Positions 24,136-32,239 of a stretch of DNA of 64,000 nucleotides are shown one piece after another; the stretch's first letter is position 1; each line of letters opens with the position of its first letter. The notes beneath the pieces are model-generated. The model worked only from the letters and a program-made list of their open reading frames with translations, did not search any database and was not told the DNA's origin. Both the position numbers and the translations under genes were made by a program. Source of the stretch: CAVVXN01 sp963772585 (GTDB taxonomy: Bacteria > Planctomycetota > PLA2 > JAEUHO01); assembly GCA_963772585.1 (NCBI GenBank), contig CAVYXV010000010.1, forward strand, positions 1 to 64,000. Reading direction: 5' to 3'.

Positions 24136-24884
24136 CGGTGAGGCGCTACGCCCCCCCACCGGCCTTCAAGCAAGCACTGGAGAGGCGCCTGCGGGATGCC
24201 TCGACGACAGGCGTCGACCTGGCCCGCCGTCGACAGCTGCTCGTGTTCGACCGCTTCCTCGCCCGGGTCGGGCACGTGTTCGGCGACGGAGTCATCTTGA
24301 AGGGCGGTCTCGTGATCGAGCTACGTCTGGCGCGAGCGCGCACGACCAAGGACGTCGATCTCCGCCTGCGCGGCTCACCGGAGGAGATCCTCGGTCGTCT
24401 TCAGGAGACGGGACGGCTGGAGCTCGGCGACTTCATGCGATTCGAAGTGCGGCCCGACCCCAGGCATCCGGACATCGAGGGCGAGGGGATGCGGTACGAC
24501 GGACACCGGTTTCGCGCAGAATGCCGTCTCGCGGCGAAGGTCTACGGGCGGCCCTTCGGGGTGGACGTGGGCTTCGGTGATCCACTGACCGCGGAACCGG
24601 ACGTGGTCGTCACGGAGGACATCCTGGCCTTCGCGGGGATCGAACCTCCGACGGTGCGGCTCTACCCCGTGGTCAGGCGACGCGCTGGTCGTGGACGGCG
24701 CCCTCGGGCGCATCGTCCCCGTCGGTTTCCTCGTCCGCGTCGAGATCGAGCATGCGTCCCCGGTTCTCGATCGTCGCTCGACCCGCCTCGGGAGCGAAGT
24801 GCGCATGGCGCTGACTCGTCCTCACGTCCTGGTGCCCCAGGACATTGGGCACGTCGAAGATCGTGCGGCCGCCTGCAACCATGA
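24132..24884 (+). pseudogene. AbiEii-family nucleotidyltransferase toxin, 3'-truncated
   Basis: It starts MTVRRYAPPPAFKQALERRL and shows the nucleotidyltransferase signature: VILKGGLVIELRLARARTTK (20 residues), then DVDLRL, with GFGDPL and the domain proceeding to FAGIEPPTVRLYPV. Family members continue here with a long helical C-terminus, but after ~24672 the frame turns into Arg/Pro-rich nonsense that is the reverse complement of an integrase remnant. About the last third of the toxin is therefore missing. The antitoxin may persist as a lone regulator. Confidence 0.75.
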
Positions 24885-25134
24885 GGGAGGCCGCCGTGTA
24901 GCGGAACGTGTGCATCGTCACCTTCGGCTTCTTCTCCTCCGGGATCTCCTTGCAGGCTTTGACGGCGGCACGGAGCTGGGGCGCCACCATGAAGGCGCTG
25001 GGCGGACGACCATCGGGACGGGCGAACACGAAGTGCCCGGGTCGCCTTCGATGAGCCGGCCGGGCGACGGCGCGTCCCCTATCCCTGCTTTCGGTTCCTA
25101 CTCTGGCGGAGCCTCCCGACCTGGAGGTGTCCAT
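24673..25134 (-). pseudogene. tyrosine recombinase (integrase) C-terminal remnant
   Basis: Readable from ~25055: VFARPDGRPPSAFMVAPQLR, then MHTFRYTAASLMVAGG (a degraded HxLRHT box), NVLGHQDVRTSQRHAHFAPE and a charged tail. The last motif normally reads (T/S)xxRYAHL with the nucleophilic Tyr; here it is RHAH, so the catalytic Tyr is replaced by His. The N-terminal core-binding half is absent, and the frame breaks near 25055. It is an inactive remnant. Its 3' end abuts exactly where the AbiEii toxin loses homology. Confidence 0.75.
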
Positions 25135-25475
25135 GGCGAGAGCGCGTAGCGTACGGACGTCTCAGAGGCTTCGCGGAGCGGTCGGGGACTTCGGCCACGA
25201 GTTCCGGCTCGCGAAACGGCGATGGATCGCCGTTTCGGCGTCGCTGGGTCCTGCCATGGCGGAACATGGCGGTTGAAGGCCGGCGTTCCCCACCCGTCCT
25301 GGAAAGATCCGTACGGTGGATCGGGGCCCCTTCGCTGGGGCCCGCGGTGCGGAGCAAGACGCCGCCGAGGTCGACGACGACGAGGTCGAACGGCGGCGGG
25401 ATGGTCTCTGGGGTTCGGCTTCGGGCCGCCAGGTACGCGCTGTGGGGGGGGGCTGCTCCGCTCACCGCGCCGGCC
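25135..25475. other. decayed spacer with a perfect palindrome
   Basis: No intact gene. The minus strand around 25440-25370 reads PPPFDLVVVDLGGVLLRT, similar to the opening motif of HAD phosphatases, but it lacks a continuing domain. A CATGGCGG direct pair lies at 25255-25272. The palindrome at 25212-25237 is listed separately. Confidence 0.4.
25212..25237. repeat. perfect 12-bp inverted repeat
   Basis: CGAAACGGCGAT (25212-25223), GG, ATCGCCGTTTCG (25226-25237). It is perfectly symmetric, with no neighbouring intact gene for 200 bp. It could be a recombinase or repressor binding site or an old attachment core. Confidence 0.6.
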
Positions 25476-25721
25476 TCACGCGCTGCTCGACGGATCCCGC
25501 GTCTCGGCGGCCTTCAAGGGCAGAAGCGGGTCGGTCCCGTAGCCCAGGGCGAGGTAGCCGCGGCGCCGCTTCTCGAACATCCGCTGAAGAACGGGCACGG
25601 CGTCGTCCACGTAGTCGTAGAGGCTCCCGGCCGACCACCGCCGATCGCTGGCGACCGTCTCTTGCGCCCGGGCGGCGTCCCTGGAGGGGGGATCGCCGCG
25701 CGGGCCGGGTGGCGTGCGGAG
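25476..25721 (-). pseudogene. in-frame 81-codon tail or gene remnant after the ATPase stop
   Basis: Immediately after the TGA of the double-ATPase gene the same frame stays open for 81 codons to a TGA at 25476-25478. The distal half reads like genuine protein (SLYDYVDDAVPVLQRMFEKR, then YLALGYGTDPLLPL). No good start codon precedes this part, so it is not a convincing separate gene. It may be a former C-terminus cut off by a nonsense change, a stop-codon readthrough extension, or the 3' remnant of a lost gene. The LYDYV motif is faintly like the end of caspase-type domains, but this is weak. Confidence 0.4.
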
Positions 25722-28700
25722 TCAGCGAGGACGCGTCGCCGCGGCAGCGGCGAGGATCTCCGCGTCGGCGCGGCGGCGGGGGGGGCCCGAGGGGCGCGGC
25801 GCGCGGACGGGGGTCGGGGGGCCGTCGGCGAGCGCGAGGAAGGAGCCGGGCGTCAGGGCCGCGAGGCGATTCTCCAGACCGGCCGTCGCGCCGCGGAAGA
25901 GGGGGCGGAGCTTGCGGATCGCGGCGGCGTCGGTGAGGCGGCCGACGAACCAGGTGGGGACGGCGTCGCGCGCGCGCTCGTCGAGGTCGCCGGGGTTTGC
26001 CGTGACGAGGATCAGGCCGATGCCCGCGGAGCGGAGGCGATCCTGCGCGCCTTCCACCGCGAGCTTCGTCGCCGGCGTGTCGCGCGCGGGCAGGAAGAGG
26101 TCCGCGTCCTCCACCAGCACCACCCCCTGAAGGGCGTCCGAGGGACGCTGCCTGCCGAAAGCCCCCAACTCGGAGAAGAGACGGGCCGTCCAGAAGAGGA
26201 CGCGGTCGTTCGTGCCGAGCGGGCCGAGCGCCACCACCGTGAGGGGAATACGGTCGCCCGGCGCGCGGGCCCCGAACCACGCGCCGAGGTCGGGTCGCTC
26301 GCCGCGTTCGGAGAGGAGCCAGCCGGCGCCGAGCCGGAGCGTCTCCAGGTGCTCGACGAGTTGCCGGCAGTGGCGCGGCGCGAGCTTCCCGATCGCGTGC
26401 AGCAGCGCCGGGTCCTCCGCGTCGATCAGGTCGATGAGGTCGTCGAGGCGGGGCGCGCGGTCGGGCACGGCCTCGGCCGCGACCACCATCGCCTGCGCGA
26501 GGATCGCCAGGCGCGTCGCGTCGCGACCCTTGCCGTCGAGGCGGTAGCCCAGCAAGCCGCCCACCGTCGCCGCCGCCGACTGCGCGGCCCGGGCCCGTTC
26601 GATCCGGGGCATCGCGGCGAGGCCCTGGGGCACGACCGGCAGGACGAGCGGCCGGCCTTCCGGCGCGCCCGGCGTGAAGAGCCGGACGTCGAGCCGCTCA
26701 CGGAGCGCAGCCGGGGGCGCGGCGTAGGCGGCGTACTCGCCCGTGCGGTCGAGGACGAGCGCGGGGACGCCGTCCAGGAGGAGCCGTTCGAGGAGGCCCG
26801 CGGCGAGCGTCGTCGTGCCGCTGCCGTGGCCGCCCGCGATGCCGATCGGCGAGGGCAGCCGCTCGCGCGCGAACGCGAACGGCTCCACTGCGGGCGACAC
26901 CGCGGCGTCCCGTCGGGCGACGGGTCCGGGAGAAGGGGGCGCGGGGGAAGGGGGCGGAGGGGCGCCCGGCGCCGGCGGCGCCGCGGGGCGCGCGCCCTTC
27001 GAGAGCTCGGCGGCGCGCCCTTCGAGGTCGAGCGCCTCCTGGATCGCGGGGAGGCGCGAGAGGGGGCGTTCCCACCGTAGCCATCGGTCGAGGGCGGGGG
27101 CGCCGTCGTGGCGCGCCTCGAAGCGGGAGAGGAGCGCGAGGTCGCGCCACGCGTCGTACGGGAAGACCGCGCGGCGTCCGCCCTCCGCGACGACCTCGCC
27201 GAGACGCTGCGTCGCGCGGGAGCGGACGGCGGTCGGAAACTCCGTGGAACGCGCGATGACCGGCACGCGATCCTCTTCGGCCGCGAGGTTCAGCGTCCGC
27301 GTCACCTCCCGGTAGAGGCCGCCGCCGCGCGGGCTCTTCTCGCACAGCGCGATCAGCCCCCGTTCGCGCGCCGTGCCGTCCCGCTGGCACTCGAAGCGCA
27401 CGACGTTCCCCTCGGCCCGCGCGACGAATGCCAGGCCCTGCGCGAGCTCGCGCGAGACCCGCTCCAGACCCGACGCGAGGAGCGCGGCGCGTGCTTCCTC
27501 GGCCTCCGGGAGGTCGAGCGGTTCCGCGGCGCGGAAGTCGTTCCACGCCCTCTCCAGGCGCGCCACCGCCTCCGACTCGTCGCGGTCCGGGACGGGCGGC
27601 GGCGCGGGACCCGTCGCGAGGCGGGGCGGCGCGCCGGTCGTCATGCTGCGGTCCTGCGCCGCGTGGCAGAGCGCGAGCACGCTCCGCACCATGAGACCTG
27701 CGAGCGATGCCACGTCCTCCTCCGCGAACGGATCCAGCGGGGACGACGGGTCGTACGGTGCCTCGATCTCCTCGAAGAGGTGGCGCAGGCGCGTAGAGAT
27801 CACCGAACGGACCTCCTCCTCGGAGAGCGGGCCGTCGAGCCGGATGGGGGCGGGGTCCTGCACGAGGCGGTCGCGCGTCGCGGCCTTGAGGCTCCGTTCG
27901 AGCGCGTCGAAGTAGTCGCGCAGGCACGAGACGACGACCACCGCGTTCGGCACCTGCTGGGAGAAGCGGACGATCGTCTCCATCGCGCGGCGGAACCGCT
28001 GCGCCGCGATGTCGCCCTCCTCGTAGAGGTCCTCCAGCTGGTCCACGCAGAGAACGAACGCGCCCTTCTCCGTCGCCGCCATCACGTGGCCGAGGCCCTG
28101 GAGGAAGCGCATGGCGTCCTCGGGATCGCCGCGGTCGCCGAGGCCGCCGATCCGCGCGCGGTCCGGCTCCGCCAGCCGCTCGCCGCGCAGGAACTTCAGC
28201 ACCGCCGTGCGGGTGAGCGGACTCGCCGCCTGGAGGAGCAGGAGCGCGCGCAGGAGATCGGGATCGACCGTCTCCAGCGCGGGGGCCGCGACGAGGAGGC
28301 GGTCTGCGGCCTCGAAGGCGAGCGCCGGGGCCGCCGACGGGTCCTCCTCCTCGGCGAGGCGTTCGAGCGTCGGGGCGAGGGCCGCCGGCGCGAGGCCCAC
28401 CAGCGCGTCCGACAAGCGGCGGAGCCCCGAGTCGGGGCCGCGGCGGCGGTCGTACGGCTGCCCCAGCGCGTCGATCGTGCCCACGAGGAGGTAGCGTTCG
28501 TACGCCGACGTCTCCGTCGTCATCTGCATGTAGCCGAACCACCCGCGCCCCGCGCCGTGCAGTTCGTTGCGGAACGCGCGCATCAGGTGCGTCTTGCCGC
28601 ACCCGGCCGGTCCCAGGATCAGCAACACGCGCCCCACGCTCTCCGGGTCGGTTCCGGCCCGGTGGATCAGCCGGGAGAACACCTCGCGGGCGCGCGCGTG

Positions 28701-28829
28701 GATCGTCTCGACGTCGAGCGGATCCTCCTTCCAGATCTCCTGCGTGTAGGCGACCGAGCGGAACACCTCGGGGCCCGCGGGATCGAGGAAGGCGGCGAGC
28801 CGCGCCTCCTTCGCCCGTGCCTCCGTCAC
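25722..28829 (-). CDS. double ATPase: AAA+/STAND-like N-half, HerA/FtsK-like C-half
   Basis: This is a 1035-residue protein. N-terminal P-loop NTPase: Walker A GPAGCGKTH at 73-81, Walker B FVLCVDQLEDL at ~258-268, a VVSCLRDYF sensor-like strand and a helical lid. Middle region ~460-610 is a mixed alpha/beta domain of unknown role, then a Pro-rich linker (615-640). C-terminal half resembles HerA: GIAGGHGSGTTTLAAG in the P-loop position (Lys replaced by Thr), VLDRTGEYA, Walker-B-like GVVLVEDADLFLP and GLILVTANPGDLDERARDAV. GTG 28829 overlaps the upstream gene stop (GTGA). Such ATPase pairs occur in DNA-translocation and defence systems; the exact family is not recognised. Confidence 0.75.
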   Translation of the reverse strand: MTEARAKEARLAAFLDPAGPEVFRSVAYTQEIWKEDPLDVETIHARAREVFSRLIHRAGTDPESVGRVLLILGPAGCGKTHLMRAFRNELHGAGRGWFGYMQMTTETSAYERYLLVGTIDALGQPYDRRRGPDSGLRRLSDALVGLAPAALAPTLERLAEEEDPSAAPALAFEAADRLLVAAPALETVDPDLLRALLLLQAASPLTRTAVLKFLRGERLAEPDRARIGGLGDRGDPEDAMRFLQGLGHVMAATEKGAFVLCVDQLEDLYEEGDIAAQRFRRAMETIVRFSQQVPNAVVVVSCLRDYFDALERSLKAATRDRLVQDPAPIRLDGPLSEEEVRSVISTRLRHLFEEIEAPYDPSSPLDPFAEEDVASLAGLMVRSVLALCHAAQDRSMTTGAPPRLATGPAPPPVPDRDESEAVARLERAWNDFRAAEPLDLPEAEEARAALLASGLERVSRELAQGLAFVARAEGNVVRFECQRDGTARERGLIALCEKSPRGGGLYREVTRTLNLAAEEDRVPVIARSTEFPTAVRSRATQRLGEVVAEGGRRAVFPYDAWRDLALLSRFEARHDGAPALDRWLRWERPLSRLPAIQEALDLEGRAAELSKGARPAAPPAPGAPPPPSPAPPSPGPVARRDAAVSPAVEPFAFARERLPSPIGIAGGHGSGTTTLAAGLLERLLLDGVPALVLDRTGEYAAYAAPPAALRERLDVRLFTPGAPEGRPLVLPVVPQGLAAMPRIERARAAQSAAATVGGLLGYRLDGKGRDATRLAILAQAMVVAAEAVPDRAPRLDDLIDLIDAEDPALLHAIGKLAPRHCRQLVEHLETLRLGAGWLLSERGERPDLGAWFGARAPGDRIPLTVVALGPLGTNDRVLFWTARLFSELGAFGRQRPSDALQGVVLVEDADLFLPARDTPATKLAVEGAQDRLRSAGIGLILVTANPGDLDERARDAVPTWFVGRLTDAAAIRKLRPLFRGATAGLENRLAALTPGSFLALADGPPTPVRAPRPSGPPRRRADAEILAAAAATRPR

Positions 28830-29887
28830 GGCTCCACCCTCACGAAGTGGAACCGCGTGCCGAGGACCTCCAACTCGCTCCGCTCCACGAGGGCCGCGTC
28901 GAGCGCCTCGACGAGGTCCGCGCGCTGGAGGCGGAGAAGCCCGCGGCGATTCGCCTCCGCCAGCCGTTGCTTGAAGCCCTCCGCCGACGCGGTGGGATGC
29001 GCGCGCCGGTAGGCGTCGAGGACGTGGGCGACGTAGACGCAGTCCGGCCCGAAGCGTTCGTCGGGCGCCGCCTCGGCGAGGCGGACCACCTCGCGGGCGA
29101 AGTCGGGGAGGGCCGTCGCCGCTGCGCCCTCCGGGGCGACGCCCGCGCCGTCCAGCCACCGCCCGACGAGCGCGCGGCGGAGCGCCGCCGGCTCGGGCGT
29201 CGCGGCGCCGGCGGCGCGCGCGGCCAGGAGCCCGAGCGCGCGGTCGAGATTCCGGGAGCGGCCGTCGCCCAGCCAGTCCCCGGCGAGCGTCGCCACGAGC
29301 GGACCCGACCCCGCCCGCGGCGCGAGGGAGGGGTCGAGCGGACGACCGAGGAGCGCCTCCAGCCGCGTCCAGGCCAGGGCGCGGCCCGCCTGGGCGAGCG
29401 TGGGGAACGGCGGCAGGGGGAGCCGGTGGGCCTTCGAGAGGACGGCGGCGCGGAGGCCCGCGGCCGACCGGAACCGCTGCCGGTCGCGCCCGGAGGGAGG
29501 CGGGAGGCCCAGGGCCCGGGCCGGGAGATCCACGTCGCGCGCGCCCGTCCACGCGCGGCGGCCCGGCCCGGCGGCAAGGCCCTCCGCCTCGAGCGCCGCC
29601 CGGCCGGCGGCCGTCGCGACGTGGACGGCGCCCTGCGGGCGATCGAGCCGCCCCCACGCGACGAGCCCGTCCAGGGCGTCCCCGAGCCGCCGCCGCGCCT
29701 CCTCCCGCGTGCCGCGGGCCTCGAGATGGGGCGCCAGCGCCCGCCGCGTCGCCGCCAGCGGCTCCCCGCCGCCGGTCGCGGCGGCGACGCGGACGAGGAC
29801 GACGAGCCCGAGCGGGTCGAGGGCCGGGGAGGGCCCTGCCGCCGCCGGGTCCCGGATCGGGTGGGGACGTCCTCCCTCCGCTCGCAT
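28826..29887 (-). CDS. winged-helix-like partner of the double ATPase
   Basis: This 353-residue Ala/Leu/Arg-rich helical protein has no recognised family. Residues ~50-110 (LGDALDGLVAWGRLDRPQGA) and ~300-350 (GFKQRLAEANRRGLLRLQRA, ending in ELEVLGTRFHFVRVEP) look like two winged-helix folds, the latter as in DNA-binding or adaptor proteins. It precedes and overlaps the double ATPase by 4 bases, so the two products are probably made together and interact. The ATG at 29887 lies only 17 bp from the divergent GGDEF gene, leaving a very compact shared promoter. Confidence 0.65.
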   Translation of the reverse strand: MRAEGGRPHPIRDPAAAGPSPALDPLGLVVLVRVAAATGGGEPLAATRRALAPHLEARGTREEARRRLGDALDGLVAWGRLDRPQGAVHVATAAGRAALEAEGLAAGPGRRAWTGARDVDLPARALGLPPPSGRDRQRFRSAAGLRAAVLSKAHRLPLPPFPTLAQAGRALAWTRLEALLGRPLDPSLAPRAGSGPLVATLAGDWLGDGRSRNLDRALGLLAARAAGAATPEPAALRRALVGRWLDGAGVAPEGAAATALPDFAREVVRLAEAAPDERFGPDCVYVAHVLDAYRRAHPTASAEGFKQRLAEANRRGLLRLQRADLVEALDAALVERSELEVLGTRFHFVRVEP

Positions 29888-29904
29888 TCCGGGCCAATAT
29901 ACGG

Positions 29905-31521
29905 GTGCCCGTGGACAGAAGAGGAAAGGACGCGGATCCGTTGGAGCGAACGCGCCGCAAGGACGACCGGCCCCGTCGCGGGCGACCGGGCTTCTCGGGC
30001 GACGCGCCGTCGCTGGTCCGGGCGCTCATGCGTCTCATGCGCACGCTCCGCGAAGCGAAGGACCTCGAGTCGCTGGTCCGCACGACGACGCGCGCCGTCG
30101 TGCGCCTGACGCGCTCGCGGCAGTCCACGCTCCGCCTGCTCGACGAGACGGGCACGCGTCTGCTCCTCGCGTCGCGGACCGGGCCGAAGATGCACCGGCG
30201 CGGCTCGGCCCGCTTCACCGCGCGCGAGGGCTTCCACGGCTGGGTGATCGAGCACGCGAAGGCGGCGTACACGAACGACCCGACGGGCGACGTACGCTTC
30301 AAGCGACACAAGGGACAGAAGTGGATGCCCACGGCACTCGCCGGCGCGCCCCTGATGGGTCGGAGCGGCGTGATCGGCTTCGTCGGGATGGTGCGCACCG
30401 ACCGGCGACCCTACACGCCGGACGACCTGGAGCTTCTCCGCCTGATCGCGGCGATGGCCCTGCCGCACCTGGAGAACCTGCGGCTCGAACGGCTGGCCTA
30501 CACCGACGCGCTGACGCTCGTCTGGAACCGACGCGCGCTCGACGAGAGATTCCGCGCGGCGGTGCAGGGCGTGCGGGAGACGGGGACGCCGCTGTCGATG
30601 GTGCTGCTCGACGTGGACCACTTCAAGCGGGTGAACGACGAGCACGGCCTCGACGTCGGCGACGCCGTGCTCGTCGAGATGGCGTCCCGCATGCGGGAGG
30701 CGTGTCGGTTCGAGGACGCGGTCTACCGCTGGGGCGGCGAGGAGTTCGTCCTGCTGCTACCGGGGGCCACGCAGGAGGATGCCCTGCACGCGGCCGAGCG
30801 CGTGCGTCGCGCGATCGCCGGCAGGCCGTTCGAGACGCGAGGGGGGCCGCTGTCGCTCTCCGCGAGTCTCGGCGTGACGTCGCTGCACCCCGACATCCGG
30901 CGGTTCGACGCGGTCCTGCGGCTCGACCAGGCGGTCAAGCGCGCCAAGGCGGCGGGTCGCAACCGCGTGGTGGAAGCGCGCGAGGTTCTCGGGGAGCTGG
31001 CCGACGGCACGCCCGTCTTCGCCCATACGGGCGAGGACCACCTCGCGGCCCATCCGGAGGCGCGCATGCTGCTGCCCGAGGTGCTGCCGCGGATCGAGTC
31101 GGCGCCCCCGAGCGGCGTCTCCGTCCCGCACGAGGTGCTCTTCGAGGCGCCCGTGGGTGTCAAGACGTGCGTGCCGACCGCGAACGGCGACGACATCGTC
31201 TTCGCGCGTCGGCGGGGACGGCGGGAGGGGTGGTCGCGGTTCGTCCGCGGGAGGGAGGGCGTTCCCTGTCGCACCTTCGTGGTCCGTCTCGAGGGTCTGG
31301 GCGACGGGGGCGTGCTGCTCCAGACCGCCTACGTGGGGCGCGTCACGCCGCCCGAGCCGTGGCATCCGATGGCGTGCGCCTCCGCGGAGACCTGGGAGAG
31401 GAGCGTCGCGTTCTGGTCGGAGCACGCCCTCGTCTGGGACGGCAACGTCGAGGAGCGACCGCCGCCGCGGGAGGGGTGTCCGGAGTACTGGGGGACGAGG
31501 CCCCACGGCGAGGCGCGGTGA
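29905..31521 (+). CDS. GAF-GGDEF diguanylate cyclase with an unusual C-terminal domain
   Basis: This is a 538-residue cytosolic protein. GAF-like sensor at ~45-190 (ARFTAREGFHGWVIEHAKAA, GVIGFVGMVRTD). GGDEF domain ~195-360 with DALTLVWNRRAL, DVDHFKRVND and active site GGEEF (277-281). An inhibitory-site RFED (268-271) precedes it by five residues, so product inhibition is likely. Residues ~385-530 form another domain: VPTANGDDIVFARRRG, GWSRFVRGREGVPCRTFVV, GVLLQTAYVGRVTPPEPW, SVAFWSEHALVWDG. I recall similar stretches as stand-alone bacterial proteins of unknown function. GTG 29905 is used; TTG 29941 or ATG 30029 are alternatives. It is divergent from the ATPase module. Confidence 0.85.
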   Translation: MPVDRRGKDADPLERTRRKDDRPRRGRPGFSGDAPSLVRALMRLMRTLREAKDLESLVRTTTRAVVRLTRSRQSTLRLLDETGTRLLLASRTGPKMHRRGSARFTAREGFHGWVIEHAKAAYTNDPTGDVRFKRHKGQKWMPTALAGAPLMGRSGVIGFVGMVRTDRRPYTPDDLELLRLIAAMALPHLENLRLERLAYTDALTLVWNRRALDERFRAAVQGVRETGTPLSMVLLDVDHFKRVNDEHGLDVGDAVLVEMASRMREACRFEDAVYRWGGEEFVLLLPGATQEDALHAAERVRRAIAGRPFETRGGPLSLSASLGVTSLHPDIRRFDAVLRLDQAVKRAKAAGRNRVVEAREVLGELADGTPVFAHTGEDHLAAHPEARMLLPEVLPRIESAPPSGVSVPHEVLFEAPVGVKTCVPTANGDDIVFARRRGRREGWSRFVRGREGVPCRTFVVRLEGLGDGGVLLQTAYVGRVTPPEPWHPMACASAETWERSVAFWSEHALVWDGNVEERPPPREGCPEYWGTRPHGEAR

Positions 31522-31536
31522 CGCGCCCGGTTCCCG

Positions 31537-32148
31537 TCACCAGATGCGGAGGCCGTCCTCCAGACGCCCCTGGGCGGCCTCGATGCGCCGTCGCTTCCGG
31601 GAGGCGCGCATCGGGCGGAGCGCGTCGTGGACGACGACGGACATCTGCTGCCACGGTCCGCGCGGGCCTTCGATCCGGATGCCCGGGCGCGTCGGCCTGG
31701 CCGCGCGCAGGATGCGGCGCACGAAGGAGTGCTCGCCGAGGTCGATCTCCGTGAGCGCGCGGTACTCGTCGGGCGTGACCAGGGCCGCGCACCACGCGTC
31801 GGGGTCCGTCGAGTCCTCCCCGCGAACGGCGATCAAGGAGAGATCGTCCTCCGAGCCGCGCCAGTGCGAGAGGCTGCCCGCGTCGCCGCAGCGGGGGCAC
31901 GTCCACACCAGCGTCCCCTCGAGGCGCTCGCCGCTCGCCGGGAACACCTCGATCCAGCCCGGGCACGGCCGGCGGTCGGGACGGCGCCGGCATCGGAGGG
32001 CGATCCGGCGCGGGACCACGCCGCCCCACGTCGCGCTCGCGCCCTGGACGATCGAGCCGAAGTAGTCCCACAGGCGGAGCGCGCTCCGGGGGAAGTCCGG
32101 GGGACACCGATGCGCGCGGGGATCGTGGCGGTAGTCGCAGACGTACAT
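31537..32148 (-). CDS. conserved hypothetical protein with zinc-ribbon-like cysteines
   Basis: This 203-residue protein has a central CRRRPDRRPCPGWIEV and WTCPRCGDAGSLSHWRG pattern: two Cys pairs that could bind zinc, followed by DDLS. Similar CPGWI...W.CP.CGD.G sequences occur in uncharacterised bacterial proteins. The C-terminal part is basic. It converges on the GGDEF gene (15-bp gap) and is separate from the TonB gene to the right. No function can be assigned. Confidence 0.7.
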   Translation of the reverse strand: MYVCDYRHDPRAHRCPPDFPRSALRLWDYFGSIVQGASATWGGVVPRRIALRCRRRPDRRPCPGWIEVFPASGERLEGTLVWTCPRCGDAGSLSHWRGSEDDLSLIAVRGEDSTDPDAWCAALVTPDEYRALTEIDLGEHSFVRRILRAARPTRPGIRIEGPRGPWQQMSVVVHDALRPMRASRKRRRIEAAQGRLEDGLRIW

Positions 32149-32239
32149 GGTGGCCTCGACCCGCGAAGGTACCCGGAGCGGCCGCCGGGACCGAGCGACC
32201 GTCCGTGCCGGCCGAAGCCCCGGAATCGCTCCCGGGCAC

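Noticed and set aside
25270..25465. HAD-phosphatase gene on the minus strand
   Set aside because: Only a DLGGVLL-like opening is visible; the rest of the domain is absent, so it may be chance or a tiny remnant.
28830..30398. Possible N-terminal extension of the double ATPase beyond 28829
   Set aside because: The extra sequence is Arg/Pro low-complexity, antisense to or out of frame with the winged-helix and GGDEF genes; GTG 28829 with a GTGA overlap is the natural start.
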